The notes: a model not told the origin generated them from the letters alone. A DNA stretch of 64,000 nt from Vallitalea sp. (GCF_025211055.1 NZ_JAOARO010000088.1:175278-239277), one strand, 5' to 3'. Positions 9,773 through 20,205 are shown, numbered from the stretch's first letter. A program made the numbers and translations.

Positions 9773-10963
9773 ATGCCATATAAATTAATTGTTGCAAAAG
9801 ATGAAGATATTGTATACAGTGCATTATTAGATGAAAACAGAAGATTGATAGAGCTTGGTATAAATGAAGAAGACAGTAATGAACTTATAGGGAAAATATA
9901 TATAGGAAAAGTTGTCAATGTAATAAAAGGTATGAATGCAGCATTCATCAATATTGGACGAAGCAAAAATGCTTATATGTCACTTGATAATAGTTCAGAT
10001 ATATTTTATACCAAGAGTAATGCATCTAATAAGCTGTCCAATGGTGATGAAATAATGGTTCAAATAATAAAAGAAGAGCATGGTAGTAAGGGATGTGTTG
10101 TATCACCTAATATATCCCTTACAGGTCGTTATGTGGTGCTTACTAAAGGGAAAAACTTTATTGGATTATCAGGTAAGATAAAGGGAGAAAAAGAGAGAAA
10201 ACGTCTTAAGGATATATTAGAAAAACACGTTACCGAATCTTATGGTTTTATTGTTAGAACTAATGCGTATCAAATACAAGAAGAGCTTATTGAAAATGAA
10301 GTAGAAGAACTAATTACAAGATATAATTCTATCATAGATACTGCGAAGTATAGAACATGTTATACTGAAATATATAAAGGAATTAACTCGGTACTGAAAT
10401 TTGCTAGGGATATGTACGACATTGATATAGTTGAATATATTATTGACGATAAAGAATTATATGAAGAAGTTAGGTCTTATTTTGAAAAAACTAATCCAGA
10501 GCTAATGGATAAAATTAGGTTCTATGAAGATGAAAATCTTTCTTTGATGAATCTATATGGATTGAATGATAAGATTAGAAAAGCTTTGTGCGAAAGAGTT
10601 TGGTTAAAATCTGGAGGATGTATAGTTATTCAACCTACTGAAGCGTTGGTTTCTATTGATGTAAATACTGCCAAATTTACTGGTAAAAAGAATCTTGAAG
10701 AAACTATATTCAAAACGAATATTGAGGCTGCAAAGGAAATAGCCTATCAAATAAGACTTAGAAATCTATCAGGTATCATTGTTGTTGATTTCATTGACAT
10801 GAAAAATAAAGAACATAATAAACAGCTCTTAAGAGAACTATGTTCATATGTTAAAAAGGATAGAAACAGAGTTTTTGTTGTAGGAATGACTGGATTAGGT
10901 CTTGTTGAGATGACAAGAAAGAAAACTAATAAACCTCTATATCAACAATTAGTAAAACATTAA
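9773..10963 (+). CDS. rng: ribonuclease E/G family protein (RNase G-like, short form)
   Basis: Endoribonuclease of the RNase E/G family, expected to process rRNA and decay mRNA. 396 residues. An S1-type RNA-binding domain begins with IGKIYIGKVVNVIKGMNAAFINIG (about 42-62); the catalytic RNase H-like part has SIDVNTAKFTG and IIVVDFIDMKN with the two metal-binding aspartates at about 295 and 341. The chain ends shortly after GMTGLGLVEMTRKK, and no CPxCxG zinc-link is present, unlike E. coli RNase E/G. The gene starts 10 bases after the DUF2344 gene in the same operon. Confidence 0.9.
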   Translation: MPYKLIVAKDEDIVYSALLDENRRLIELGINEEDSNELIGKIYIGKVVNVIKGMNAAFINIGRSKNAYMSLDNSSDIFYTKSNASNKLSNGDEIMVQIIKEEHGSKGCVVSPNISLTGRYVVLTKGKNFIGLSGKIKGEKERKRLKDILEKHVTESYGFIVRTNAYQIQEELIENEVEELITRYNSIIDTAKYRTCYTEIYKGINSVLKFARDMYDIDIVEYIIDDKELYEEVRSYFEKTNPELMDKIRFYEDENLSLMNLYGLNDKIRKALCERVWLKSGGCIVIQPTEALVSIDVNTAKFTGKKNLEETIFKTNIEAAKEIAYQIRLRNLSGIIVVDFIDMKNKEHNKQLLRELCSYVKKDRNRVFVVGMTGLGLVEMTRKKTNKPLYQQLVKH

Positions 10964-10986
10964 AACCCCTTAAAACCAGAAAATCC

Positions 10987-11015
10987 TTGACATTTGTAGT
11001 GAATTATGGTAAAGT
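10987..11015 (+). promoter_or_regulatory. promoter of the rplU-prp-rpmA operon
   Basis: Consensus -35 TTGACA (10987-10992), 17-base spacer, -10 TAAAGT (11010-11015). It lies directly after the rng stop codon and upstream of the structured leader, so the ribosomal protein genes have their own start besides read-through. Confidence 0.7.
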
Positions 11016-11021
11016 TTTTTA

Positions 11022-11096
11022 GTGGTATAGCCGCACGAAGAGGTTATAAGATTTCTTAGGAAACACCGAATTCGGCGAGTCTTGATAAAAGGAGGT
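11022..11096 (+). ncRNA. L21-type ribosomal protein leader
   Basis: The untranslated leader of rplU carries a GTGGTATAGCCGCAC stem-loop, an AGAGG element, AGGAAACACC and a CCGAATTCGG hairpin, then the AAAGGAGGTG ribosome binding site. Arrangement and position resemble the L21 leader known upstream of rplU in Firmicutes, thought to give autogenous control. Assignment rests on position and pattern; a covariance-model search would settle it. Confidence 0.6.
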
Positions 11097-11102
11097 GCCA
11101 AA

Positions 11103-11414
11103 ATGTACGCAATTATTGAAACTGGTGGAAAGCAATATAAAGTTTGCGAAGGTGATTCAGTTAGAATCGAAAAATTAGGAGTAGCTGCTGGCGAAACTGT
11201 AACATTTGACAAAGTTTTAATGATATCTAATGACAATGGTTTAACTGTAGGTAACCCAACTGTTAGTAATGCTACTGTAACTGCAACTGTTGAAGCAGAA
11301 GGCAAAAACAAAAAAGTTATAGTTTACAAGTATAAAGCTAAAAAAGGTTATCATAAAAAGCAAGGTCATAGACAACCATTTACTGAAGTTAAAATCCAAA
11401 AGATTAACGGGTAA
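11103..11414 (+). CDS. rplU: 50S ribosomal protein bL21
   Basis: 103 residues starting [14 protein letters not shown], the invariant bL21 N-terminus, and ending with the basic [19 protein letters not shown] that contacts 23S rRNA. GGAGGT (11091-11096) sets the start; upstream in-frame extension has no support. It is the first gene of the conserved rplU-prp-rpmA operon and has its own promoter and leader. Confidence 0.97.
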   Translation: MYAIIETGGKQYKVCEGDSVRIEKLGVAAGETVTFDKVLMISNDNGLTVGNPTVSNATVTATVEAEGKNKKVIVYKYKAKKGYHKKQGHRQPFTEVKIQKING

Positions 11415-11422
11415 TTTTTATT

Positions 11423-11749
11423 ATGATTACTGTTAATGTATTTACGAGTAACGAGATAATAAACGGTTTTGAATTAATTGGTCACGCAGGTTATTCTGAA
11501 TATGGTAAAGATATAGTATGTGCTGCACTGTCAGTATTAACTATAAATACTATTAACTCAATTGAGAATTTTACAGATGACTTATATGATTGTTCTACAG
11601 ATGAACAGATAGGATATATGTCATTTAAAATATTGGATAAAGTTAGTGATGAATCTTATTTATTACTGAAATCAATGATATTAGGTATAGAATCAATGAT
11701 AGAAGAATACGGTAGTGATTATATAACTCTTGTTATCAAGGAGGTGTAA
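11423..11749 (+). CDS. prp: ribosomal-processing cysteine protease Prp
   Basis: 108 residues. Prp removes the N-terminal extension of bL27 in Firmicutes. The catalytic pair is visible as His21 in [14 protein letters not shown] and Cys33 at the end of that motif. It lies between rplU and rpmA, its conserved place. No strong ribosome binding site precedes the ATG, which starts 9 bases after the rplU stop, so translational coupling to rplU is likely. Confidence 0.93.
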   Translation: MITVNVFTSNEIINGFELIGHAGYSEYGKDIVCAALSVLTINTINSIENFTDDLYDCSTDEQIGYMSFKILDKVSDESYLLLKSMILGIESMIEEYGSDYITLVIKEV

Positions 11750-11751
11750 GC

Positions 11752-12036
11752 ATGTTAAGAATGAACCTTCAATTCTTTGCTCATAAAAAAGGAGTAGGTT
11801 CTACTAAGAACGGTAGAGACTCTGAGTCAAAGAGATTAGGCGCTAAAAAAGCTGATGGACAAACTGTAAAAGCTGGAAATATTTTATATAGACAACGTGG
11901 AACTAAAATTCATCCAGGTGAAAATGTAGGTAGAGGTGGCGATGACACTTTATTTGCATTAGTTGATGGAGTAGTTAGGTTTGAAAGAAAAGGCAGAGAT
12001 AAGAAACAAGTTTCTGTATATCCAAAAGCTCAATAA
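11752..12036 (+). CDS. rpmA: 50S ribosomal protein bL27 (precursor with Prp cleavage site)
   Basis: 94 residues. The N-terminus [18 protein letters not shown] shows the Firmicutes-type extension: Prp is expected to cut after LQFF so that the mature protein starts [15 protein letters not shown] overlaps the end of prp just before the ATG. A strong terminator follows, closing the three-gene operon. Confidence 0.97.
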   Translation: MLRMNLQFFAHKKGVGSTKNGRDSESKRLGAKKADGQTVKAGNILYRQRGTKIHPGENVGRGGDDTLFALVDGVVRFERKGRDKKQVSVYPKAQ

Positions 12037-12044
12037 GTTTACTG

Positions 12045-12080
12045 AAAAGTTTCAAATGGTTTCATTTGAAACTTTTTTTT
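12045..12080 (+). terminator. intrinsic terminator of the rplU-prp-rpmA operon
   Basis: Perfect 14-bp stem AAAAGTTTCAAATG (12045-12058) with CATTTGAAACTTTT (12063-12076), 4-base loop, followed by further T residues. Confidence 0.92.
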
Positions 12081-12316
12081 ATGTTTTTTATAATCAAATA
12101 TATTGAACTTATTGAAAATGGATGTAATTTTTTTGAATAGGTATATAGACAGTATAATTAATAAATACTATAATTAAAGGTAATTTAGTCTACAAAGTTA
12201 AATATCACTTTAAATTATAGTGATTTTATAATATAATACACATAGATTAATAAGTATTAACTAAAAATAAGATTAATAATTTCGACTTAATTAATTTTCC
12301 TAATGGGAAAGGATAG

Positions 12317-13603
<1,287 letters not shown>

Positions 13604-13626
13604 AAGAGAAATTACAAAAGGAGAAT

Positions 13627-13926
13627 ATGATGGAAAGAATAACAAGTAAACAAAGAGCTTATCTAAGACGATTAGCCAATGATATAGAACCAATATTCCA
13701 AGTGGGTAAATCAGGAGTGACTCCTGAAATAACAGAAGCCATATCTGATGCGTTAGAAGCTAGAGAATTAATTAAGATTAATGTATTAAAAAATTGTTTA
13801 TATACACCAAAGGATATTTGTTATGTTCTAGCAGAAAGAACAAGATCAAGTGTAGTACAGCAGATTGGCAGAAAGATTGTGCTATATAGAGAATCTAAGG
13901 ATAACGCTAAGATTATATTGCCATAG
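13627..13926 (+). CDS. yhbY: YhbY/CRS1-type RNA-binding protein
   Basis: 99 residues covering one CRM domain: LTSKQRAYLRRLAND-type N-terminus (here ITSKQRAYLRRLAN), the FQVGKSGVTPEI loop equivalent to the GKxG signature, and a C-terminal GRKIVLYRESK. The family binds pre-50S particles. It follows obg in the same operon, a conserved order in Firmicutes. Tandem ATG codons at 13627 and 13630; AAAGGAG favours either. Confidence 0.93.
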   Translation: MMERITSKQRAYLRRLANDIEPIFQVGKSGVTPEITEAISDALEARELIKINVLKNCLYTPKDICYVLAERTRSSVVQQIGRKIVLYRESKDNAKIILP

Positions 13927-13980
13927 CAATTATTATACAGCTGATTTTATACTAATTATTAAAAGAAATGAGGGGTTTAC

Positions 13981-15696
13981 GTGAAAAAATATTTAAGGTT
14001 TATTTCTATAACAATGATGTTGTTTATAATAATTAATTTAAGTAATTTTTCTAGTTTAGCAAGACCGATAACCTTCAATGATATGGACATAACTCTTGCA
14101 AAAGTTGTGGAAGTAATTAGTGGTGAGGCCATCAAAGTAATTGAAGAAGATAGTAATTCTAATAAAACTGTTAAACTTATTAAAATGATAGGCATTGATA
14201 CTGATTCTTCTACTGAAGCTATGGAATATACTTATAACCGTTTATTAGGTAAACGAGTTATGCTGATGCCAGATTCTAAAGATTCAACATTTGACAAGTT
14301 AGAGGGTTGGAGTTATAAATATGTTTACTTGCTATCAAGTAAATCTCTAAGTGAAGAATTATTAGAATTGGGATTAGCTAAGTTAGATGATTCATTTAAT
14401 CAAGCTGAGCAGTATAATGATTTAGATAAAGCTATATTAAAAGCAAAAAAAGAGAAAAAAGGTATTTGGGAAAATTATAAAAATAAAAATGCTACTATAG
14501 GAGTTAATATCAATACTGCTACTTACACAGATTTAGTAGATGTATTAGAGAATACTACTAGTTCAATGGCATATTCTATTGTTAATTATAGAAAATATAA
14601 TCCATTCAATTCTGTTGAAGAGATTAAGTTCTGTAACAAAGCTTTTACGAAAGAATGGTTTGATAAAAATAGAAACAAAATGTCTGTTATCAGTAATATC
14701 AGTACAGCATCATTTGAAGAGTTGAAATCATTGTTTAATGATACTGAGTTAGGTGATAAGATGGCAAAGAACATAGTAGAATATAGATTGTTTAACCGAA
14801 TTAATAGCGTATATGAAATTAGAAGAATACCTGGTATGTATCATAACTATTCCAAGATAGAAGGATTCATAGCTTTGAAACCAGTTAATGAATATTTGGA
14901 AAAAGAAATAAAAATAGTTAATCTTAATACTGCTTCCATCAAACAGATTAGAAGAACTTGCTTTTTTTCAGTAAATAGAGCTGATCAAATAGTAAAGGAA
15001 AGAAATAATCAAAAATATATTATCAAATCTTTAGGTGAATTAGAGAAAAAAGGCTATTTAACTAGATACGAAATCAATCGATATAACGATAATTTTTCAT
15101 TGTTTACCAATATTAATACTGCTAAAGTATATGAACTAGAATCATTATTTGGTTTTATTGATATAAAAGATGAAACAAGAGACAATATTGTCAAGAGTAT
15201 AGTAGATAATAGACCATATACAGACAAAAGTGAAGTGAAAAGGATTATTACTTCTTATTATGATAAATTAAAACCTTATATATATGCTGTTGATTCTGAA
15301 ATTCCTGAGTATATTAATATTAACATTACTGATAGATATAACGCAGTTAAGTTATTTAATATGAACGATGAAGAAGCTGAAAAATATCTTAAAAATAGGA
15401 TTAGATATACATTCAGTAAGAATATCAAATTTGATTATGCTAATTACGTTTCTGACTTTTCGTTATTTACTAATCTAAATACTGCATCAAGATATGAATT
15501 AGAAAATATCTATGGAAGAATATGGAAAGACAGTAAATATCAATATGTTAGAATACCAAAAGAAATTATTGATGATATAATAAGCTTTAGAGAAGATCAG
15601 CCATTCTGTTCTTTGGATGAAGTTTCAGAGATATTCTCTAAACATAAACAAAAGACTATATATAATAATATTAAAGATTACCTAGTATTTTATTAA
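13981..15696 (+). CDS. secreted SNase-like protein with six helix-hairpin-helix (ComEA-like) repeats
   Basis: 571 residues with a GTG start behind GAGGGG. An N-terminal signal peptide (about 1-28) predicts export. Residues about 36-172 resemble the staphylococcal nuclease fold (VKLIKMIGIDT, LLGKRV, KGIWENY), but the catalytic arginines and glutamate of active SNases are not visible, so it is probably non-catalytic. Then six ComEA-type helix-hairpin-helix units begin near 175, 238, 313, 376, 445 and 497 (VNINTA, NISTAS, VNLNTA, TNINTA, ININIT, TNLNTA). ComEA-type repeats bind double-stranded DNA (established); an extracellular DNA-binding or uptake role is inference. It sits inside the obg-nadD block. 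Confidence 0.75.
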   Translation: MKKYLRFISITMMLFIIINLSNFSSLARPITFNDMDITLAKVVEVISGEAIKVIEEDSNSNKTVKLIKMIGIDTDSSTEAMEYTYNRLLGKRVMLMPDSKDSTFDKLEGWSYKYVYLLSSKSLSEELLELGLAKLDDSFNQAEQYNDLDKAILKAKKEKKGIWENYKNKNATIGVNINTATYTDLVDVLENTTSSMAYSIVNYRKYNPFNSVEEIKFCNKAFTKEWFDKNRNKMSVISNISTASFEELKSLFNDTELGDKMAKNIVEYRLFNRINSVYEIRRIPGMYHNYSKIEGFIALKPVNEYLEKEIKIVNLNTASIKQIRRTCFFSVNRADQIVKERNNQKYIIKSLGELEKKGYLTRYEINRYNDNFSLFTNINTAKVYELESLFGFIDIKDETRDNIVKSIVDNRPYTDKSEVKRIITSYYDKLKPYIYAVDSEIPEYININITDRYNAVKLFNMNDEEAEKYLKNRIRYTFSKNIKFDYANYVSDFSLFTNLNTASRYELENIYGRIWKDSKYQYVRIPKEIIDDIISFREDQPFCSLDEVSEIFSKHKQKTIYNNIKDYLVFY

Positions 15697-15726
15697 TACA
15701 AGTTAATCTGATAGAAGGGTTTATTT

Positions 15727-16338
15727 ATGAATAATGAATCAATTGGTATTATGGGAGGAACATTTGATCCCATACACTACGGTCATTTGATATTGGCTCA
15801 GCACGTATTAGATGAAATGGGTTTGAAAAAAATAATGTTTATACCTTCAGGTATATCTTATCTAAAATCAAACAACGGAACATCTAATAAAAAGCATAGG
15901 TTAAATATGACTAAGATTGGTATAATTAATAATGAAAGATTTGAAGTATCAACTATAGAAATTGATAGAGAAGGTAATACTTATACCGTTGATACTATTG
16001 AGGAATTAAATGAAAAACATCCCAATAACACCTATTATTTTATAATAGGTGCGGATTCTTTATTTGATTTAGTGAAATGGAAGAACTATAAAAGATTATT
16101 TGACACCTGTAATTTTGTTGTTACTAATAGAGGTTCTACTTATACTAATGAACAACTACAACAGGAGATTAATAGGTTAAAAAGCAAATATGATGCTAAA
16201 ATAAATCTGATTCGTATTCCAGATATTGAAATTTCTTCATCCGAAATAAGAAGAAGGGTAAAAAATAAACAAACAATCAAATATTTATTACCTGAAGATG
16301 TTGAAAAATATATTGATTATAATAAACTCTACATATAG
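15727..16338 (+). CDS. nadD: nicotinate-nucleotide adenylyltransferase
   Basis: Makes deamido-NAD from nicotinate mononucleotide and ATP. 203 residues with the nucleotidyltransferase motif GGTFDPIHYGHL (10-21), YFIIGADSL and the C-terminal ISSSEIRRRV. AGAAGGG precedes the ATG. It is followed by yqeK and rsfS, the standard Firmicutes arrangement. Confidence 0.96.
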   Translation: MNNESIGIMGGTFDPIHYGHLILAQHVLDEMGLKKIMFIPSGISYLKSNNGTSNKKHRLNMTKIGIINNERFEVSTIEIDREGNTYTVDTIEELNEKHPNNTYYFIIGADSLFDLVKWKNYKRLFDTCNFVVTNRGSTYTNEQLQQEINRLKSKYDAKINLIRIPDIEISSSEIRRRVKNKQTIKYLLPEDVEKYIDYNKLYI

Positions 16339-16378
16339 TTTGCCTTGTAACATTTTTTTGTAAAGAAGGGATAAATAT

Positions 16379-16969
16379 ATGCAAAATAAGTATGATATTA
16401 CTGGAATTAGAAATCTCCTACAGAAACAGCTTAGTGAAAATAGATATGAACATACATTGGGAGTGGAAAAAACGGCAGTTTCCTTAGCCGAGGTATATAA
16501 TGTAGATATTGAAAAAGCTAGACTGGCTGCTTTGTTACATGATTGTGCAAAAAACTTATCTGATGATAAGAAATTGGAATTATGTAATAAATATAATATT
16601 AAGGTAACAGAAGAAGAAAAAAAGAATCTTGATTTAATTCATGCTGAAATTGGTTCTGTAATGGCTAGATATGATTATGAAATTAGTGATGAGGACATTC
16701 TTAATGCAATTACCTATCATACTACGGGCAAACCCAATATGTCTAATCTTGAAAAGATTATTTATATATCTGATTACATAGAACCTGGAAGAACAAAAGC
16801 ACCTAATCTAGATAAAATTAGAAGAGTAGTTATGCAAGATCTAGATAAAGCATTATTTATGATTTTATCTGATACAATCAATTATTTAAAAACAAGTAAA
16901 AAGTATATAGTACCTATTACTATGGAAGCTTATGAGTACTATAAAAATTGGATACTACAGGAGAGATAA
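16379..16969 (+). CDS. yqeK: YqeK-type HD-domain hydrolase (symmetrical Ap4A hydrolase family)
   Basis: 196 residues. Metal ligands of the HD fold are visible: His25 (YEHTLGVE), His54-Asp55 (LLHDCAKNL), the HAEIG segment and the YISDYIEPGR aspartate. Members hydrolyse diadenosine tetraphosphate to ADP (established for YqeK of Firmicutes). The gene is coupled to nadD and rsfS; AAGGG lies before the ATG. Confidence 0.93.
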   Translation: MQNKYDITGIRNLLQKQLSENRYEHTLGVEKTAVSLAEVYNVDIEKARLAALLHDCAKNLSDDKKLELCNKYNIKVTEEEKKNLDLIHAEIGSVMARYDYEISDEDILNAITYHTTGKPNMSNLEKIIYISDYIEPGRTKAPNLDKIRRVVMQDLDKALFMILSDTINYLKTSKKYIVPITMEAYEYYKNWILQER

Positions 16970-16971
16970 AT

Positions 16972-17346
16972 ATGGAAATGAATACAGACAACAATTCAAT
17001 GAATTTATTAAAAACTGCACTGAAGGCTTTAGATGACAAACTTGCAGAGGATATACAAGTTCTTGATATAAGAGATCTAACAGTCATAGCTGATTATTTT
17101 ATAATAGCTCATGGTAATAATAAGAGTCATATAAAAGCTCTTATAGATAGAACAGACGAAGTTTTATCAAAGAATGGTTATGAGCCTAAACAGGTAGAAG
17201 GTTATAACTCAGCTAGTTGGATATTATTGGATTATGGTAATATTATTATTCATATTTTTAGTAAAGAAGATAGATTATTCTATGATCTTGAAAGAATATG
17301 GAGTGATGGTAAGAAAATAGACGTTAAGAGTTTAATTGAAGATTAG
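16972..17346 (+). CDS. rsfS: ribosomal silencing factor RsfS
   Basis: 124 residues of the Iojap/RsfS family, which binds uL14 and blocks subunit joining under starvation. Family segments: IQVLDIRDLTVIADYFIIAHGN, VEGYNSASWILLDYG, IIHIFSKEDRLFYDLERIW. AGGAGAG at 16959-16965 marks the ATG at 16972; the longer frame from a TTG overlapping yqeK is rejected. Last gene of the plus-strand block before a bidirectional terminator. Confidence 0.95.
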   Translation: MEMNTDNNSMNLLKTALKALDDKLAEDIQVLDIRDLTVIADYFIIAHGNNKSHIKALIDRTDEVLSKNGYEPKQVEGYNSASWILLDYGNIIIHIFSKEDRLFYDLERIWSDGKKIDVKSLIED

Positions 17347-17383
17347 TACTATACACGTTAAGAAATAAAATTATTATCATAAT

Positions 17384-17422
17384 AAGAGGTTTGCTATTAT
17401 ATACTTCAATAGCAAACCTCTT
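17384..17422. terminator. bidirectional terminator between rsfS and lexA
   Basis: A perfect 15-bp stem AAGAGGTTTGCTATT (17384-17398) with AATAGCAAACCTCTT (17408-17422) and a 9-base loop. T-rich sequence follows on the plus strand (TTCTATTT) and a weaker one on the minus strand. It separates the convergent rsfS and lexA, where the main coding strand of the window switches. Confidence 0.9.
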
Positions 17423-17424
17423 TT

Positions 17425-18039
17425 CTATTTAAATCTTCTAAAAAGACCTATGACTTTACCAATAATCTTAACATCATCTACGATTATAGGAGTCATTGAA
17501 CTATTCTCAGGTTGTAACCTAATATGGTCAGATTCTCTAAAAAATCTTTTTACAGTAACAGAATCATCAAGTAATGCAACAACAATATCTCTATCTATAG
17601 CTTGTTTTTGTTGTTGTACCAAAATTAAATCCCCATCATAAATGCCTGCTTCAATCATACTGCTACCATTAACATTTAGCATAAATGTCTGTTTGTTAGG
17701 TATAAACTCAGCAGGTATAGGGAAATACTCTTCTATATTTTCTACTGCTAATAATGGTTCTCCAGCTGCAACTCGACCTACGATAGGTACACTTACTAAT
17801 TCTCTTCTTGTAGGTGAAAAGGATTCGTCAATAATTTCTATTGCTCTAGGTTTGGTTGGATCTCGTCTAATAATCCCTTTTTTTTCTAATCTCTCAAGAT
17901 GTCCATGAACTGTTGATGTTGATTTTAACCCTACAGCATCACATATTTCTCTTACGGCTGGTGGATATCCTTTATTTAAAATTTCACTTTTTATAAAATT
18001 AAGTATCTTAATTTGCTTTTCGCTCAAGTCATTACTCAT
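17425..18039 (-). CDS. lexA: SOS repressor LexA
   Basis: 204 residues. The N-terminal winged helix contains [24 protein letters not shown]; the self-cleavage bond is Ala92-Gly93 in GRVAAGEP; the catalytic dyad is Ser127 (NGSSMIEAG) and Lys164 (SVTVKRF). LexA represses DNA-damage genes until RecA filaments trigger its autocleavage. A LexA box over its own promoter (18165-18178) indicates autorepression. The start follows GGGGTGA. Confidence 0.97.
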   Translation of the reverse strand: MSNDLSEKQIKILNFIKSEILNKGYPPAVREICDAVGLKSTSTVHGHLERLEKKGIIRRDPTKPRAIEIIDESFSPTRRELVSVPIVGRVAAGEPLLAVENIEEYFPIPAEFIPNKQTFMLNVNGSSMIEAGIYDGDLILVQQQKQAIDRDIVVALLDDSVTVKRFFRESDHIRLQPENSSMTPIIVDDVKIIGKVIGLFRRFK

Positions 18040-18138
18040 AATAATTCACCCCTATAATATTATTTATCAGTTATATGTATTGTAATTACATGCAAGTAAA
18101 ATCTTTATTACTAAAAATAATGCATACATTTATTAACA

Positions 18139-18178
18139 ATTATAGCATATTAACCTAATAATATCAAACAAATGTTCG
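18139..18178 (-). promoter_or_regulatory. lexA promoter with overlapping LexA box
   Basis: On the minus strand: LexA box CGAACATTTGTTTG (18178 down to 18165), one mismatch from the Gram-positive consensus CGAACRNRYGTTYG, overlapping the -35 TTGATA (18167-18162); 17 bases on is a perfect -10 TATAAT (18144-18139). The arrangement fits direct LexA autorepression. Confidence 0.88.
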
Positions 18179-18220
18179 GACAATTAAAGAATATTATCTT
18201 GCTCTATTAAATCAATAGAA

Positions 18221-19288
18221 CTAATCTTCTCTTAATTTGATGACTTTTGCTGCTTGTCTTCGTCTTGCATCTTCTATTTGTGCATAATGCTTTTTAGTGG
18301 TATTTACATCCTTATGACCTAATACATCAGCAACAAGGTATATATCACCAGTCTCTCTATACAGATTGGTTCCATAGGTACTTCTAAGCTTATGAGGGGA
18401 GATATCTTTTAAGTTAGTTACAAGCTTAGAGTATTTCTTTACTAAATTTTGGACAGATCTGACACTTAATCTTTTATGTTGTAATGAAAGAAATAGTGCT
18501 TCTTCATGACCTGAAACAGGTATAATATCCTTTCTGCTATCCAAGTATACCATTAATGCACTTTCAACCTCATCTCCAAAATATATGATAACTTCATTAC
18601 CACCTTTTCTAACAATCCTAATACCATTAACGTTAAAATCAATATCTGAAATATTAAGACCAACGCATTCAGAAACACGTATACCTGTTCCAAGTAATAA
18701 CGTCATCAATGCTAAATCTCTGTCTTTTGTTAGTTTATGATATTTTTTCTGAGATTTTGTTAGTTTATCACCAGATTCGACTTCATCTAATAATCTAGCT
18801 ACCTCATCAATTTCTAAACGTATTATGTTTTTATTGTGTATTTTAGGTAGATTAACAAGCAAAGCAGGGTTGTTAGTTATTTTTTGTTTTTTATAAAAAT
18901 ATGTAAAAAAAGACCTTAGGCTTGCAAGTTTCCTTGATTTACCTCTTTCAGTATTTTTATGTTCAATAATATGCCCTTTTTTATCTTCTTTTTTATAATA
19001 ACTTAAGTATTCTAGATACATTTCTATATCATCTGGTGTTATATATATAAGTTCTTTTAGTTCTATGTGGATTATATCTTTTCCTTTGAAATCCTTGTGA
19101 TACTCAAGTATAAATTCAAAAAATAGTCTAAGGTCATATGCATAAGCAATCCTAGTTTTGGACGAAGTAGTCTGTTCTATGCCTCTAAAAAATTCAAATG
19201 TAAAAGAGGGTAGAGAGTACATAATTTCTCTTAATATAACAGAGTTTTTAATATTTTGTTGTTCATGGTAATCATTGTTTTTTATCAT
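18221..19288 (-). CDS. tyrosine-type site-specific recombinase (XerC/D-like)
   Basis: 355 residues. The N-terminal SAM-like core-binding domain is followed by the catalytic domain: Arg in GTGIRVSECVG, lysine near RKGGNEVI, the HKLR box (SPHKLRSTYGTNL), LGHKDVNTTKKHY with the nucleophilic tyrosine. The start at MIKNNDYHEQQ follows GAGGTG. It lies directly upstream of lexA on the same strand but the lexA promoter separates them. Whether it is the chromosomal dimer-resolution enzyme is unclear because another recombinase is encoded near 50 kb. No integron attachment array is visible. Confidence 0.88.
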   Translation of the reverse strand: MIKNNDYHEQQNIKNSVILREIMYSLPSFTFEFFRGIEQTTSSKTRIAYAYDLRLFFEFILEYHKDFKGKDIIHIELKELIYITPDDIEMYLEYLSYYKKEDKKGHIIEHKNTERGKSRKLASLRSFFTYFYKKQKITNNPALLVNLPKIHNKNIIRLEIDEVARLLDEVESGDKLTKSQKKYHKLTKDRDLALMTLLLGTGIRVSECVGLNISDIDFNVNGIRIVRKGGNEVIIYFGDEVESALMVYLDSRKDIIPVSGHEEALFLSLQHKRLSVRSVQNLVKKYSKLVTNLKDISPHKLRSTYGTNLYRETGDIYLVADVLGHKDVNTTKKHYAQIEDARRRQAAKVIKLRED

Positions 19289-19328
19289 TAGTAAACACCT
19301 CATTTACATAAATATTTCATGCCATTAG

Positions 19329-20045
19329 TTAGAATTTCCAACCTTTGATATCTGAGCTTTCAATAGCTCTATATAGTCTTTGTACTAAACCAGGATTCTC
19401 TTTTTCTAAATTGGAGAGAAGATTTTTCATATATTCACGCTTTGTATTTCCATCAGCAGGGCAAGGGCTCTTTACAACAGGTAAATTATATTTATTCTTA
19501 AATCCTATTAAATCTTTTTCGGCAACATACATGAGCGGTCTAATAGAGTATAATTTCATTCTGTCAAGAAATGTTACTGGAGAGAATGTATAGAATCTAC
19601 CTTCAAAAAACAATGACATCATCATAGTTTCAACAATATCCTCTTTATGATGACCTAGAGCTATTTTATTACATCCTAACTTATCAGCCATTTCATTTAA
19701 CGCACCTTTACGCATCTTAGCACATAATGAACATGGATTTTTTTCCTTTCGTTCATTGAATATAATTTCTCCTATGTCAGTATCAACAATTGTATAATTT
19801 ATATCTAATTCTTTGCATAGATTTTTGACTCCTGCTAAATCAAAATTGTCAAATCCAAGAGAAACAGTAATGGCTTCAACTTCAAATTTCTTAGGATAGA
19901 ATCTCTGTAAGCCTTTTAGAGCATAGAGTAGAGCTAAGCTGTCTTTCCCCCCTGAAACACCTATTGCTATTTTATCTCCATCATCTATCATATTGTAAGT
20001 ATCTACAGCTTTTCTAGTATGACTAAGTAGTTGTTGTAATTTCAT
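19329..20045 (-). CDS. TtcA-like tRNA 2-thiolation / ATP pyrophosphatase family protein
   Basis: 238 residues. PP-loop SGGKDSLALLYAL near residue 34, CSLCAKMRKGAL (first CxxC) and a second cysteine in VVKSPCPADGNTKREY. These match TtcA-type enzymes that thiolate cytidine 32 of tRNA using an iron-sulfur cluster; the exact tRNA position is inferred from family only. The ATG at 20045 follows AAAGG; the in-frame TTG upstream is too close to it. Confidence 0.85.
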   Translation of the reverse strand: MKLQQLLSHTRKAVDTYNMIDDGDKIAIGVSGGKDSLALLYALKGLQRFYPKKFEVEAITVSLGFDNFDLAGVKNLCKELDINYTIVDTDIGEIIFNERKEKNPCSLCAKMRKGALNEMADKLGCNKIALGHHKEDIVETMMMSLFFEGRFYTFSPVTFLDRMKLYSIRPLMYVAEKDLIGFKNKYNLPVVKSPCPADGNTKREYMKNLLSNLEKENPGLVQRLYRAIESSDIKGWKF

Positions 20046-20205
20046 AATCAAAACCTTTCTATCGTGTGATTACTAGTTTATGTTGAATTATTGTATGTAT
20101 ATATTCATATTAAGGAATATATACTTCTATCTTATTATATATGAATATAATTAAAGGAACAAGTGTTATAATCTGTATTAAGGAATCTTCGCTTATTATT
20201 TATAT

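Noticed and set aside
10970..11311. Minus-strand frame over the rplU leader
   Set aside because: It covers a ribosomal leader and rplU in antisense and shows no family motif or start signal.
18221..19288. Integron integrase
   Set aside because: No attI or attC-like array is nearby and the protein shows the general Xer pattern only.
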